This document shows positions 12,515 through 25,900 of a stretch of DNA of 64,000 bases, piece by piece (position 1 is the first letter of the stretch; each line of letters starts with the position of its first letter). Origin of the DNA: Euonymus europaeus. Lineage: Eukaryota; Streptophyta; Magnoliopsida; Celastrales; Celastraceae. The DNA lies in contig OY756958.1 of the NCBI GenBank assembly GCA_963580455.1, positions 21,402,501-21,466,500 on the forward strand, in the 5' to 3' direction. A program made the position numbers and the translations under genes. The notes below the pieces were generated by a model that searched no databases, had not been told where the DNA came from, and saw only the letters and a list, made by a program, of their open reading frames with translations.

Positions 12515-14985
12515 CGGGGCAAGTCGGATTGTCGACACGTGCTAGATGTTTCTTCAAACAACCGACGTGAAAAACAGGATGTATTTTACTCTCTTCGAGC
12601 AGTTTCAATTTATAAGCAACCTTGCCAACTCTTTCAAGTATCTCAAAGGGTCCAAAGTAGCGCCAAATAAGGTAATTGGTAGGATGGAAGCTTCAAATAG
12701 ACTAAATCTCCGACCATAAACTCGTCTTTTATAATGTCTGTTTGCTTGCACTCGCATCTTCTCTTGAGCAAGCTGTAGGTTGTGATGACAGAATCTTATC
12801 CCTTTCCATCAATTCATGCTCAGTAACATCCAGCTTACAAGTATCTCTCTCATATGCTAAAATTTGGGGTGGAGGGTACCTATGTACCAATTTAAAATAA
12901 GTCATTTTAGCTACAAAATGGAAGACAGTGTTATAACACCATTCTCCCCCAGCCAACCATGGAACCCACTTCTTTGGTTGCAAACCAGTGAAATATCTAA
13001 AGTAGATTTCAAGACACCTATTAACTACTTCAATTTGGTCATTACTCTGTGGATGATAGTCTGAACTCATGTACAACCTTGAACCTTGCATCTTGAAGAA
13101 TTACTTCCAAAACTGACTGAGGAATATAGGATCTCTATCACTCACGATGGCAGCAGACCAGCTATGTAACTTGAAGACTGTTCATAAATAATTGTGCTAC
13201 CAATATTGAGCTATATATATAGGGATGAGCAAGGGATAAATATAATTAATTTGTCATTTTTATTTATTTATCAGTTCTGTGTTGTTGTGCTGGAGATTTA
13301 TGTTTATAGTGTATGACATGGTCTTTTTTTGTTTGGATTGAAGAGTTCGACAGAGATATTAATCTATCACGGTCAGGGTTAAATTTGTGTTAGTTCTAGG
13401 TAATTGGGGACATGTCATTGCATTTCAATTTTTTTAAATCTAAACATGTGAGTACATGTCATGATTGAATTTTTTAGAGAATTTCTTAATCCGAGACAAA
13501 TGAGTGACATGTCATTTCTTTTAATTTGAAAGTAAAATTATTTTTGTATACTTACGTTAGTCCTAAAAAAAATCTCCGCCAAATTTTTCTACCAAATCAA
13601 AGAGATTTGATTTTAATACTAGTCCCCCTCGTACCATGATTTTCTAGTTTTGCCCCTGCCTAGGTGTAGCTAGTGTCTCATATTTATTCTGTTGACAAAC
13701 TCGACATTCCGCCACCCACTTTCTAACGTCTCTTTTCATTCTTTTCTAGGAGAAATCCTTCTCCAGTCTTACATATGTTTTTGACTTTTGAGAACTCCTT
13801 GATGTTCAGATGTCGGGGTATTATGGTATTCTTGAAATAATTTCTGTCCAGAGTCCAGATAGATAGATGTTGGATTGAGTACAATCCTAGTTTTGTACTT
13901 GAAAAATTCATTTGTCAAACTGAAATTTAGATTTTGCCTGTGCAGTATCGCCTTTAGCAGGATTCCCATATGAGGTACCTAGTATTAGACATGCAGATTG
14001 TTCAGTAGAGTCTTGTAGTATTTCTGTAAGGTGTTCAACTACCCATTCATGTTTTTCATTGAATCTTCTTTCACCCATCCATCCGAAGTAGGGCTATGTA
14101 ATTGTCCTTGTACACGGACAAGGCATCAAAACCATGTTACGTGATCCTTGCTTGTATTAGATCTCATAATCAAACCCTAACAGTTTAGCAACTCACTTCT
14201 GTTGAAATTAAGTTTTTTTTTTCTTTCTTTGATGCAGAAAATACTTAAGACTGTAGTGATCAGTCCTGATAATCAAGTATTAAAGTGTCTTCCATGCAAT
14301 TAATTATGCCATTATTTAACAACATCGACTGTAACAATTAATTCTCTTTCATATGTAGACGAAGCTTGGTTTCTAGATCCTAATGCTTGTCTTGTAAATG
14401 CAATAGGCCTATACGCTATTGCTGTAACACTACACCTATGCCACAACCTAATGCATCACGTTCCACTTCAAAAAATTTATTGAAATTTGGTTAAGTCAGT
14501 ACTTGTAGAGAGGTCATGATCTTTTTGAGTGCTTGTAAGGTTTAATTTGTAGAGGTTCAAGTCCAACAAAAACTATCTTTCTTGGTGAGCTGGTACAAAG
14601 GTTGATAGATTTTGCAATATTGGACACAATTTTTCAATAATAACTTGTAAGGCCTAAGAGCATTCGCCAGTATTGGCCATTCCAATATAGCTTTATATGT
14701 CCCAAATATTCCACCTTATCCTGACCAAAAACACACTTTTGTTGCTTAACCAATAATTGGTTCTCTGTAGTTGTCCAAATGCCACTTTCAAATGAGATTA
14801 GATGTAGAACCCAATAACCATTGTAAATAAGAATGTCATCAAACAAAAATTAGTATGAATTTTCTGAGATATGGTGTGAATATGTCATTCATCAAGTTTT
14901 GGAAAGTGGCTGGGGCATTGGTCAACCCAAATTACCTGACAAAAAATTCAAAGTGGCCTTATGGGTTCTAAATTGTTACACCCCG
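12515..14985 (-). mobile_element. Decayed Ty3/Gypsy retrotransposon (RT to integrase)
   Basis: Read on the minus strand from 14985 downward, pieces appear in Gypsy order. Reverse transcriptase pieces are [16 protein letters not shown] (about 14930-14880), DDILIY and KCVFGQDKVEYLGH (14846-14690). Next comes the integrase N-terminal region with RIVLNPTS and EYHNTPTSEHQGVLK (13900-13780). The integrase core follows with IVSDRDPIF, SSDYHPQSNDQIEVVNRCLE and WVPWLAGGEWCYN (13140-12920). Last is an [14 protein letters not shown] tail (near 12570). Frameshifts, stops and gaps are frequent, so it is inactive. RNase H is not clear, gag and protease are missing, and no LTR pair was found. The RT coding similarity stops abruptly near 14985, probably where another repeat begins. 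Confidence 0.85.
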
Positions 14986-16972
14986 ATCCAAGTAGCATGA
15001 GATAAATAAATAATATCAATCATTAGAGCTATATTCGCCGTAAAATAAAATACCATTCAAATGAAAATTGAACATCTCACAAATTGAAGAATGTCACTCT
15101 ACACGTATAAAAATAATCAAAAATCTAACTAACATCTCAGAATCGGCTCTAATCCATAAATAAATGGACCTAAGACCCTTAGGCCCCATAACCACACAAA
15201 CAACATTTGACACAAGAGCTCTGATCACATGGAGTCCCCCTCCCGGCCTATTCAAATTAATCATAGAACATAAATTCCAAGACAACTCATACAAGTCAAT
15301 AACATAGTAGAAATAAAATAGCAAGAAGTAAAGAACAAATCACAAATACAATATCTCTCAAGCCAGGCCACTCAAGTCACGCTCCCTCATCCTGATTTGT
15401 AGGATCCATATTAGTAGTCGACTCACTTGAAAGGATAAAAAAATAGAGAACGAGACAAATTTCCAATAAGGATAAATAATAAAATATGATACTAACAATG
15501 GCGAAAGTTCAAAGAAAGCAAATTCACCAACACAACATGTAATCAAAAAATGCACATCATCCACCCAACTGAACTTTCAAACTCACCTCCAATGATCAAC
15601 CACCAGGCAGCGAACAACCAATTAGTTGCGCCTGTAAACCATTATCTAGCATTTACCAGAGCCAAAGTCTCGAAACCAATGGGTGAGAACAAGAGAAAGA
15701 TCAATATGTGTCGCTAGAACCAATAACTGGACCACTAGCGACCCCTCCGTACTTGCGGAACCACAACAGTCATCCATCCACCAACTCCTATCGTGGACCA
15801 AGCCCATATATACTCGATAATTCACTTTAACACTAATAATGCATATTTAAACAAAATATATTACTGACTCATGTCACATTTTCATGAAGCTTATTTACAT
15901 GTCAATCAGGCTTGAGATCTCCAAGGGACAAATGCGCACACACACACATATATATACTCAATCAAAAGAATAACCATACAAGATTTATAATCGGGATTTT
16001 GGCCCTCTTTGGAAACAATTAAAGAGTAGCCCAGCAAAATCAATAAATTGAACAACAAGCGAGAGACATTTATGAATAATGAAGATTTCAACAAATAAGA
16101 AAGAAAATCCCTACCTCGAAGTGGATCGCAAATTCTTATCACGAACACAACATATACTCCACGTGAATTCACTAAATTATTTAATGAAATAAATTTCATT
16201 TAGTTTCTATCTACACATATATCTGTGTATAAATACTAATCCACTCACATTTCAAAATTTCATATTCTACATTATAATCCATTCCTCCAAACAGAAGTGA
16301 CAAAACAAGGTAAATTTAAGATGGTAACAAATGAAATTACGACTACATAGATAAAAAAAAATTGCGCATTGACGCGATTACATGCTAGTATATGTATATG
16401 TCTGTATAGTCCAAATACAATACCATTCAAATTATTTAGATTTTCATTTTTAGTGAAAAATTGGCTACCGTCACACAAATATTGTATATATATATATATA
16501 TATATATATTTGATAATTGTATATGTATTTGCATAAAACAATTAGCACTGCATCATCGGCTCAGACTTGTAAATGTCGCTAGCTCTTTTAAGTATTAGAG
16601 GATTTGATTTAATGGAAAACATTTTGTGTCGAAGGCTGGAACTCAACGGCCAGGTTCATATTTAAAGAATAATAAACATTGTAGAGAGAAAATACTATAT
16701 TCTAGGAAATAAAGACAATCAACGACTCAGCTTATGGTGATTAAGTAGATTTACCATAATTAAGCATTATTTCTATCTTTGCAAACCCAAAGTAAAGCAT
16801 CGTAGCCCTATAAACTCTACTATAAAGTATGGCACCATGGAAGCATTCCCTTGCAAGCACTGGCTTAGAGGCTTAAAGCAATCTCTCGGACAATATATTC
16901 TCTTTCTGCAACAACTGCAGAAATTCATCTTCAAGCCGAAGGCAGGCAAGCCAGCAGTGACTCATGAAGCTT
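14975..16972. other. Repeat-like non-coding DNA between Gypsy relic and PWD
   Basis: It opens with TGTTACACCCCGATCC, a form seen at the ends of many plant LTRs. It then runs through low-GC DNA with no supported gene. An AT dinucleotide run lies at 16485-16509. The last ~300 bases before 16973 would include the PWD 3' UTR on the minus strand. I could not define both ends of an LTR, so no element is called. Confidence 0.4.
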
Positions 16973-19900
16973 TTACTGGGGTTGTGGACGTGTCTGGACT
17001 ATAAAGATGTCTTTGCCAACTACACATCCCTCCACGTCCTGTGGACAGCCAAATTTCCTCTCAAGGAAAAAACCAACAGCGCACAGACGCTGACCAAGCT
17101 GGCGTCTGAATATCGGGTCTATAGAAAGTGGTTTCTTGCTGTAGTCGACTGTCACACGGATTACTCCTCCATCAGCAGGACCTGAACCAGATACCAGCAA
17201 CTCTTCACTGAAATTTGCAAATGCTAATGTTCGCACAACCCCATCAAACTTTCCAGAAGAAAGACGCCAGGGTGTTCCCCGAGTGCCTGAAGCTAGGGTT
17301 TCACCAAGCCCAGGGGCAATCTCAGCCTCAACAGAGTTATGGTCCTGGTCTGTCGGGCTGAGCGTGTGAAGCACAAATGAGAGGTCTGGTGAAAGCATTT
17401 CTTGAACCAAAACTGCCATTGCAGCGTCCTTATGAGGCACAGCAGCAGCTCGACGGCTTAAAACTGCTCTACGAGTGTACAGTGAAGCCCATACTTGGCT
17501 CACAGCTTTTGCAAAAGTCTCTGGATTTGCCGGGCTAACGTTAGGAATTGATTCATAAAGTCCAGCCGCTGACATTCCAGCCAAGTCCTCGACATTAGCA
17601 CTTGAACGCACAATAAGGCGTGCATTGTCAGGAAACTTTCTTGCAATGCTGTCAATGATGTTGTTTGGAAGTAGAAGGGAAGAGATCAACTCTTGGAGTT
17701 GACTGCATAATTTGTCAAGTTCACCACCTTCCAGTCCAGCTGTTTCTATTTTTTCCATAAAATTCAGGAATATATCTATGGATTTGTTTTTCTCTAGCGC
17801 CTGTTCCATAGATCCAAAAGGTATAACGACACCTGCAGGGACACCAAACGAAGCTGGCACTCCCTGGTCACTGTAAACTGTCATTTCAGAGAAGTAGATC
17901 AATTAGCTTAGGCAAAAATCTAATTTAATGAAACACACAATTCAAGAATTTTTTTTAAAAAAATTATTTAAATTCTGTAATTATTCTCTTTGTATCATAA
18001 TTTCAGAAGAATAACCCATGATGGACTGACCATATCACATCTGCTAACGAACAAAAAGTGAAACTACTTTGAATAAGACCATCAAAGAACTCCAAGATGT
18101 CAAATAATGTCACAAATAACATCTGTTACAATTTCAAATCGGTGTCACAACTCACAAGTGAGGCCATGGAAAAACCTGGGAATTGCTCTAAAAGTTTGAA
18201 TATGAATATTATTCTGCAAAAACAGTTCCAATTACTATTGTTTCTTAGGCTATAATTTGTTTTCAAACAATGTGGGGCCCCTCTACCACAGGGAACATTG
18301 GATCCACTTTGTAGGATAAAACCTAGATGCTAGCAATCACCCTTAAAAAACCCTGATCAAAGTCACACCAGAAAGTATTAGGACTCAAAACTACCGATTT
18401 TACAGGTAACCCCAAAGTTTTCTCTTCCCTCAGCTTAAAATTATTCAGAATTTGCAGAATCAGTCAGAATTTAACACAAATCAATAACATAAAGACCATC
18501 GAGTCGTAAAAGTAATCTAAACCCTAAACTTTGAATCCCAGGGAATTATTCAGAATTTCACCAAAAACAACATAAATAAAGTAACACAGAATTATTACAA
18601 CACTAGCACAAAAGATTAAATTAAACAAAGAGGATAGTAATTTTTAAGGTTCACATTAAAAGATCAAAGTATGCAGTATACTAAATAATGGAAATTTAGT
18701 ATCATTATTGTAAGTGCCAGATTATTTTTCTGCTGAGAATCTTTATAGTGGATGAATTGACATTGCACATCAAAACACACAAAAATTTGCTTCTACGAAG
18801 CTATGATACCCAGACTCTTCAATATAACCTACCATACCCGTGCCGACACAACAAGAGTATGGGTATGGCATCCATGTTGGATCCTCCAAAAAAAATTGGA
18901 CACTTGATTTTTTTTCCTTCTTATTCTACTCTTTAAATGTGAAGACTAGAAACAATTTTATGGATTCATCCCAGTTCTTCAATATAACAATTAGTATATA
19001 GAGATAAGTGCCAATTTGGCCATTCTACTTACCAAAACGGATCGATCAAGTCATTGTACTTCAAAATGTGACAATCTAGCCCTTCTACTTTCGATGTTGA
19101 TATAAAACAGTCCATATGTAAATTTTCCGTTATAACTGTGTTAATAATGACATGTATTTTTTAATTATTTCTGACATGGCAAAACAGATTGCTTCACTAA
19201 TTAAACATTGATATGTGTCATATATATCTTTCGTAAACCCCCTTCCCCTTCCTTCTTGAACTGGCCGGCAAAGGAGAGACAACGAAGATGAAATCCACTC
19301 CTTGTTCATAAACCCCCTCCCCCTTCCTTCTTGATCTGGCCGGCAACCGCTTACATCAATTTTGGATCTGGCTGGCAAAAGAGATGACGGGCAGCTATGT
19401 TTGAATGAGACTTAGGGTTTACATTTTCTTTCATTTTTAATTTTCTTCCATGTCATTTCAATTCCATAAAAATTAGTTCCATGTCACAAAAAATTAGACA
19501 CATCAGCACATGTTCGACATCTGACCAACAAAAGGGCCAACATGTGCCAAACTAGAAAGTAGAAGGGCTTCAATGACCTGTTTTGAAGTACAGGCCCTTG
19601 ATCAACTTGTTATGGTAAGTAGAGAAGCCAAATGGGCACTTATCCCTAGTATATATTGATTAGTTGTATAAGAAAACTATTTAAGTTATTTAAGAGGAAA
19701 TGTATGGATTTTCTTACAGGAAGAGAAAAAACTCACACCTTTATTGGACACTGTTGCCAAAGAAGCTAAACGCCCACATGCAGCAGCCTTTGCTCCTGAA
19801 GTTAGCACATCTGCATCAGCAAGCAGTATTATCCCAGCAGAAGCATCCTGATCAACATTAAAAAAAAAAAAAAAACAACATAATTTGTAAATTTGTATTG

Positions 19901-22900
19901 AATATAGTTATATGATAGTCTCAAGTTGACGAGTTTTTAGTAAGCAGCACATAATTTTACCGTATTGGAGGAGGCATTACTGGTAGGCCAGGATGGATTA
20001 TGTGGTTCAGGTGCTTCAACAGAAGATGAACTATCTAAAAGATCTTTTGTGGAAAAATTGCCTTTCATCTCTTCTGATGCTGATGGAATTATATTCACAC
20101 CTGCTGAGGATGCTTCTAACCTACAGAATTTTCCATCGGCTTAGGCAACACGAAAAAGAAAAAGCAGTAGCATGTGATCACAAGATAGACAAATCATTAT
20201 CAATGTCAATGGGACATCTGAGAACCCGACAAAGAACAGTAAAATAGATCCTAGAACAGGAGGGGATGCACTGATGCAGACCTCACACATTTTCCGCAGA
20301 GTCTTTGTACATCAGCAACTTTATCGTCGTCTTCACATGTCACAAAGACTACCTTCTCCTGCATAATTCCAAACAGAATTTTGAACAATTAGGATGTCTA
20401 TATCTACAAGTCTATGACATCTAATTTGGAAGCCGAGAGCAGGGACTTACTTGACGAGTCCTAACACCAAGATGGGATAAGTGAGGTAATTCCTGAAGAA
20501 GTACAACTCCTACTATGTGACCACCAGCAGCTGTTACCTGCCAAACATATTAGCAATGGAATCCAAGTAAAATATATGACTACTTTGTTTCCATCTCACA
20601 AAAATGTGTGATGAGACTGAGAGATCACACCTCCTCATCCCCATCAGCTTTGTTGACCACAAGAACAATAGGTCCTTCTACAGATGATGGAAGTGATCCA
20701 GGGACAATTCTATCGACCTGAACTCAAAAAGTAAATGAGTATAAGAAGCTACCCAAACAAAAAAATCTCACATCCTGTATTTATCAATTTATAGCAACAA
20801 ACTGAAGTTAACACAAGATTACGATCTCAAAAACTTTCAATGAAAAGTCATACTAGGAATTTATGAATAACAGACTCCTACAAAACGAAAGAAGTCCTCA
20901 AACTAGGTTCTCCTGCAGAAGCCTGATAAAAAACTTAAATTACCAGGAGGGAAAATCAAATATGTCTTGCCCAACTCAAAAGCCTTTTAATTATTTCATT
21001 TGATAACTTGCATATTGACAGAGCGAACAAAAAAAAATATAGGAAAAAATAACATTAAGGATACTTGTTAACCAACATTTCTGAAGTCACCTTACAGTCC
21101 TTGTGACTTTTACAGATCACATTTAACCCACTGGACTAGCATTTCAGACTGAACCAATCTTTTGGCTACTGCACATCATTGCAGCATTTTCATCCCACTC
21201 ATCCGTCCATTTCTCTTAGCAAAAGCACATTGCGACATTATACAGGGGTAAGATCCGCATACATCCTACAAGTCCCTGACCTCGCCCACTATAGGAACCT
21301 TATGCATGGGAGTTAGTTTCCCTTTTCTTTTTACATTGTGACATATACAGTGAGAAAACAAAGTGACAGTCTCAGGTCACATTTCAATCCTCTCTTAATC
21401 ATATAGTCAACAGACAATGGTGGAAAAAAAGTGTGGAAATGATTTTTCAATGTTGTAAAATAGCATAAAAGTTCGATGAAAAAAATAGCGTCTCCCGATT
21501 CTTTGAGGTAGACAGCGTTCAAGGATAGAGACGAGAAAATGCTGATATATTATGTACATAATCAAATATTTTGTCAAAACATAGCATCATGATTACAGTA
21601 ATTTTGTCAGCTTTTCAGTTAAAATGATTGACCATACCTGAATTAGTGTTCCAACAGCAGTCCCTGGAACAAGAACATCCCAGCCCTGAGAACCAATTGT
21701 ACTTCTTACAGCTTTCAGGAGAAGGGTACAGAGTTTTGAAACCTGAAAAATTACCCTACAAATAAAAATTTCCAGTTAAAAGGATAAATACAAGCATCTC
21801 AATATTTAGTAGGATAATTATATGACTTTGAGAACCAGTAAAGTTTGACCTGATCATTCTTGAAAAGGAATCTTGTATTAACCAAAAACAGCATGTAGTT
21901 TTCATCAAATACTTTGACATACCCAGAACGAATCTCAGCTTCAGCATATGTCCTCACACTGTTGTCAGGAATCCCAAGCGCATTTCCTAGCACCTGCAAG
22001 AGCCAGGTTGCAGTTAGTAGTCGAATTCCAGATTATTTTATCTCAAGATGATACCAGTTGACACGATATGCCTTATAAACATGAACTATAAGATACGTGA
22101 GGCTGAAAAGGCCAAAAATGTTTTACTGTCCTAATAACCTTACAGGACTATTTATGAGCACGTGGAATTACTTTCAGCGGAAGAAAATAGTAGTAGTAGT
22201 CAAGCTAATCTATCATCGCAACAGATTCCTGCCTAACTTAATGCTTATTTAAAATAGAAACAAATTTTATTACCTGCACCCGTTGAGGAAATATTTGAAG
22301 AAGTTCTTCGGAATACTCCTCCGTTAGCCTTCTTGCTCTATCAAGAGTAGCTTTGAGCCTTAACGCCCATACTGCCTTTCCATTTTCACTTCCTTCATGG
22401 AGACAAGTAAAGGGATCAAAATAAGAAATGAGCTTTACGCATGCATAGGGACTCCACTCCACTAATCTACAACATGAGACAGATTGGAATTTGAAAAAGT
22501 ACCTTCTGTTTGAAAGAGGCCTTTTTCTTGCCATGCAAGAATCTCATTTTTAATAGCATTGCATTCTTCTGGCTTCCAACCAGACAAACCCAGCTGACAA
22601 ACACCAACTACTAAGGCCCCAAGGGGATCATTCCAAGAGCTTGCATTATTTGATTCCACATGCTCTGCAAGACTCTGAGGCCCTCCCATTGCTTCCAGAC
22701 CATTTAGGAATCTATTTGGGATAATAACAAATGATAACTCACTAATCTGAAAACAGTAATAACTTATAATGTGAAATTAACAGTCAAAAAAAATCATATA
22801 GGTTTAAAATGCTAAGAATGATGCAGGTTTAGGAAAGGTACATAAACAGGCACACTCGCTAGGAAAAAGTTTTATTGTTTTGACAATAGAGCTGGCAATA

Positions 22901-25900
22901 GTACTCTGACCCAGGCATTCTTTTTCAGCTAATAAGAACTGTAATTAACACAAGCAAAGTACCCCCACAGATCATGTGGGGTAGGTATCACACCCATTGC
23001 AAAAGCCTTTTATAGCCCAGTGGTAGAGTTGCAAGAGAAACCTAGAGGTCACATGCTCAATTCCTAGAAACATCTCCACATTATGTGGGGGTAAGAACTG
23101 TGTACATCTTGTTTGTCTCTAACCCCGTCCACAGTGATATAGATGCAGAGGTGCAACCTAAAGCTGGGGTATCCCATCCACTGCGAGAGCCTTTATAGCC
23201 CAGTGGTAGAGTTGGAAGAGAAACCTAGAGGTCACTTGCTCAATTCCTAGAAACATCTCAACATCACGTGGGGTGTAAGACCAACCCTATTAGACTATAC
23301 ACTATGGGTTAACATACCTTGAGCTTGGCCCATTGACTTAATAACATCACTAACATAAACTTTTATTAATCAAATTTCATTCTTATTTCAGTGGTACAAT
23401 GTTTGGTTGTTCTATTTGGAAAATTATATTACTTAGTGAGGTTAGATAACATAGAATTGAAGGAAAAATATTTCTAACAATTATCAACGCTAAACCCTTA
23501 AAAACATGTAATTTTAAAGTTAAAGAACATAGAAGGAACATAGAATTCATGAAAGAAAAAAACAACAAAAAAAAGTAATCAAGATCTAAGATACTCGAGT
23601 GAATGCTCCACCCCTTCGAGATAAAAACTGCAAGATGGTGACCCAGACAATATCAAACAGGGTAGGATCCTCCCCCAACACCCCAACCGCCCCGCCAACC
23701 CCCCCCCCCCCCCCCCCCCCCAACACCCCGAAAGTATGGTATTTTCGCTGATTGAAGAAAAAATTATACAACTTGAAGAATCTATGTTCAGGACAGCAAT
23801 ATAAACAACCTAGAGGCATCACGCTTATATCTCAATATGATTGCAATTTTGACCAGCCTTAGCAAAGAGATGCTAAAGGAGCATACACCTCGACGTACTC
23901 CAATAAACAAGGGCAACTATCAAAGGGAAATAAAAGTTGCGTTAAATGATCGGTGGACACAAAATATCGAAATCGAGAATATTTCTAATATGCAGAAAAA
24001 CATGCAAAAACATAGTTTCAAAACAAAACTACTAGAACTTGGCCATGATTAACTGCCTGCTTAAATAAGTACAGAATAGGCAGATAAAAGTATGTGAACA
24101 TGAAGAACTTCTTTGTTTTTTTCTCACTTGTGATTTTTCAGAATGATAAATAGCAACCACCATGAATAAGTTTACCGCACATTTTGAAAATCAATAACAA
24201 GTACCCCATCATGAAGGTCTTAAGTGGTGCAATAAGGGTAAAGAAATAAAAAGCTCTACTTAATGAAAAAAGTGGTCATAGTAAGCCATGAAATTACTCA
24301 TACCTGCTTAACAGAACAAAAAGATAGTTTTCGAGGCCAATTTCACAAAGCCGCCACTGTGAACAAAATCATCCATTCCAAAATTACCCAAATGACAACT
24401 GAAGGTGAGGCTATAAGATTTAAAGTTTCTACAAACAGATCATACCTTTTGACGCATAGCTATTGCAGAATCAGATGCGTCATTTCTAAGTCCACTTTCA
24501 AGACCCCTTACAATAATTTCTCTCAGAGCATTCAGAGAACGTGTTGTCTTCATAATTTCCAAGACGTTAGTAGTTTTTTCGGAAGCATCCAGACCCTGAA
24601 AACAAAAGCATTATTTTTATCAAATATAAAATGTAAATTTATGAAGCACGACCAAAATGAGTCCAAATATCAACAACTTTAGGTATCGCAATTTATTTTC
24701 AAGCCAATTTTTAAATAAAAAAAACTTTAAATCGACATAATAAAACCAGTAAATCAGTAAATGATACTTTTATGCTATTTGATTTTCAAATACTGTATGA
24801 ATATTTTTATAGTCGATTTGCAAATAGTCAAATACATTGTATAAGCATCATAATTTTGTGATGATCTCCATGGTTGCCAATACAAGATTGATGGACAAAC
24901 ATACTAGTTTTTACAAAGTAAAAAATGCCAGGTACACAAAAATAGCTTATTTCATGTTATTGAATCTTCATTCTGCATATAATCTTGTGCTTTATATGGC
25001 ACTGCCTTAGTGCCTTTCACAACAAAATATCTAGGACATAGGAAAAAACTCAAAAAGGCATATTAATTCCAACCTTTCATATCATATGAGCCTGAGATAT
25101 CAGATGTAAACACTATTTACCAGGAAAAAAATACGGAATTATTCCTAGTTTTTAGCATCTTTCAACTAATCTATGTAAAGGGTAGGTAAATCATACGATA
25201 TCCCAAATCGGTAAAATCAGGCTTTGAAGTACAGCAGATAAGAGCTGGATCTTCCCACAACAGTACCCAGGGTTTTCTAGAGTGAACCTAAAAGGGTATG
25301 GCTTCACTAGCCTGTTAGGCCTTTGGAGAACAGCTCAGCCCATGCGTGCGTGGGTGGGGGTTGGGCCTATGGAGCTCGTGTGGGGTGTTTGGTGGGCCAG
25401 TTACTTATCAATGGTCTATGATAGGATCGTGTCCATACACACCCAGCACCAAGGACCAACCGACACCCACTTGCATGGGCCAGCTGTGCCCAAGGCCTCC
25501 CAGCTCATACTAGAAAACCTTGGGTACTAAGAGAGGCGCCCATACCTCCCCCCATAGTTACCAGGAACGGTTGAACCACCCTTGTTCCCTGAATTGGGAC
25601 GGTCGTCCCGTAACGGGGTACGATAGCGACCTGGGACGTCCGGGAACGCGACTTGGGACGCACAAATTGGCGTCCCAAAAACTTTGCAATGGAAAGTGGA
25701 ATTTTTTAATGTTTATCAGGAGTAGGTAAAACTTTATAATAGAAATTGGAATTTTTTAATGACGTCCCAAAAACTTTGCAATGGAAAGTGGAATTTTTTA
25801 ATGTTTATCAGGAGTAGGTAAAACTTTACAATGGAAATTGGATTTTTTTAATGTTTATCAGGAGTAGATAAAACTTTACAATGGAAATTGAAATTTTTTA

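Noticed and set aside
19130..19378. 82-codon minus-strand open frame with a duplicated segment
   Set aside because: It lies inside the Mutator-type element and reflects its inner direct repeat, not a gene.
24263..24682. 139-codon plus-strand open frame
   Set aside because: It lies opposite two PWD exons (24595-24446 and 24356-24304) and is a shadow of them.
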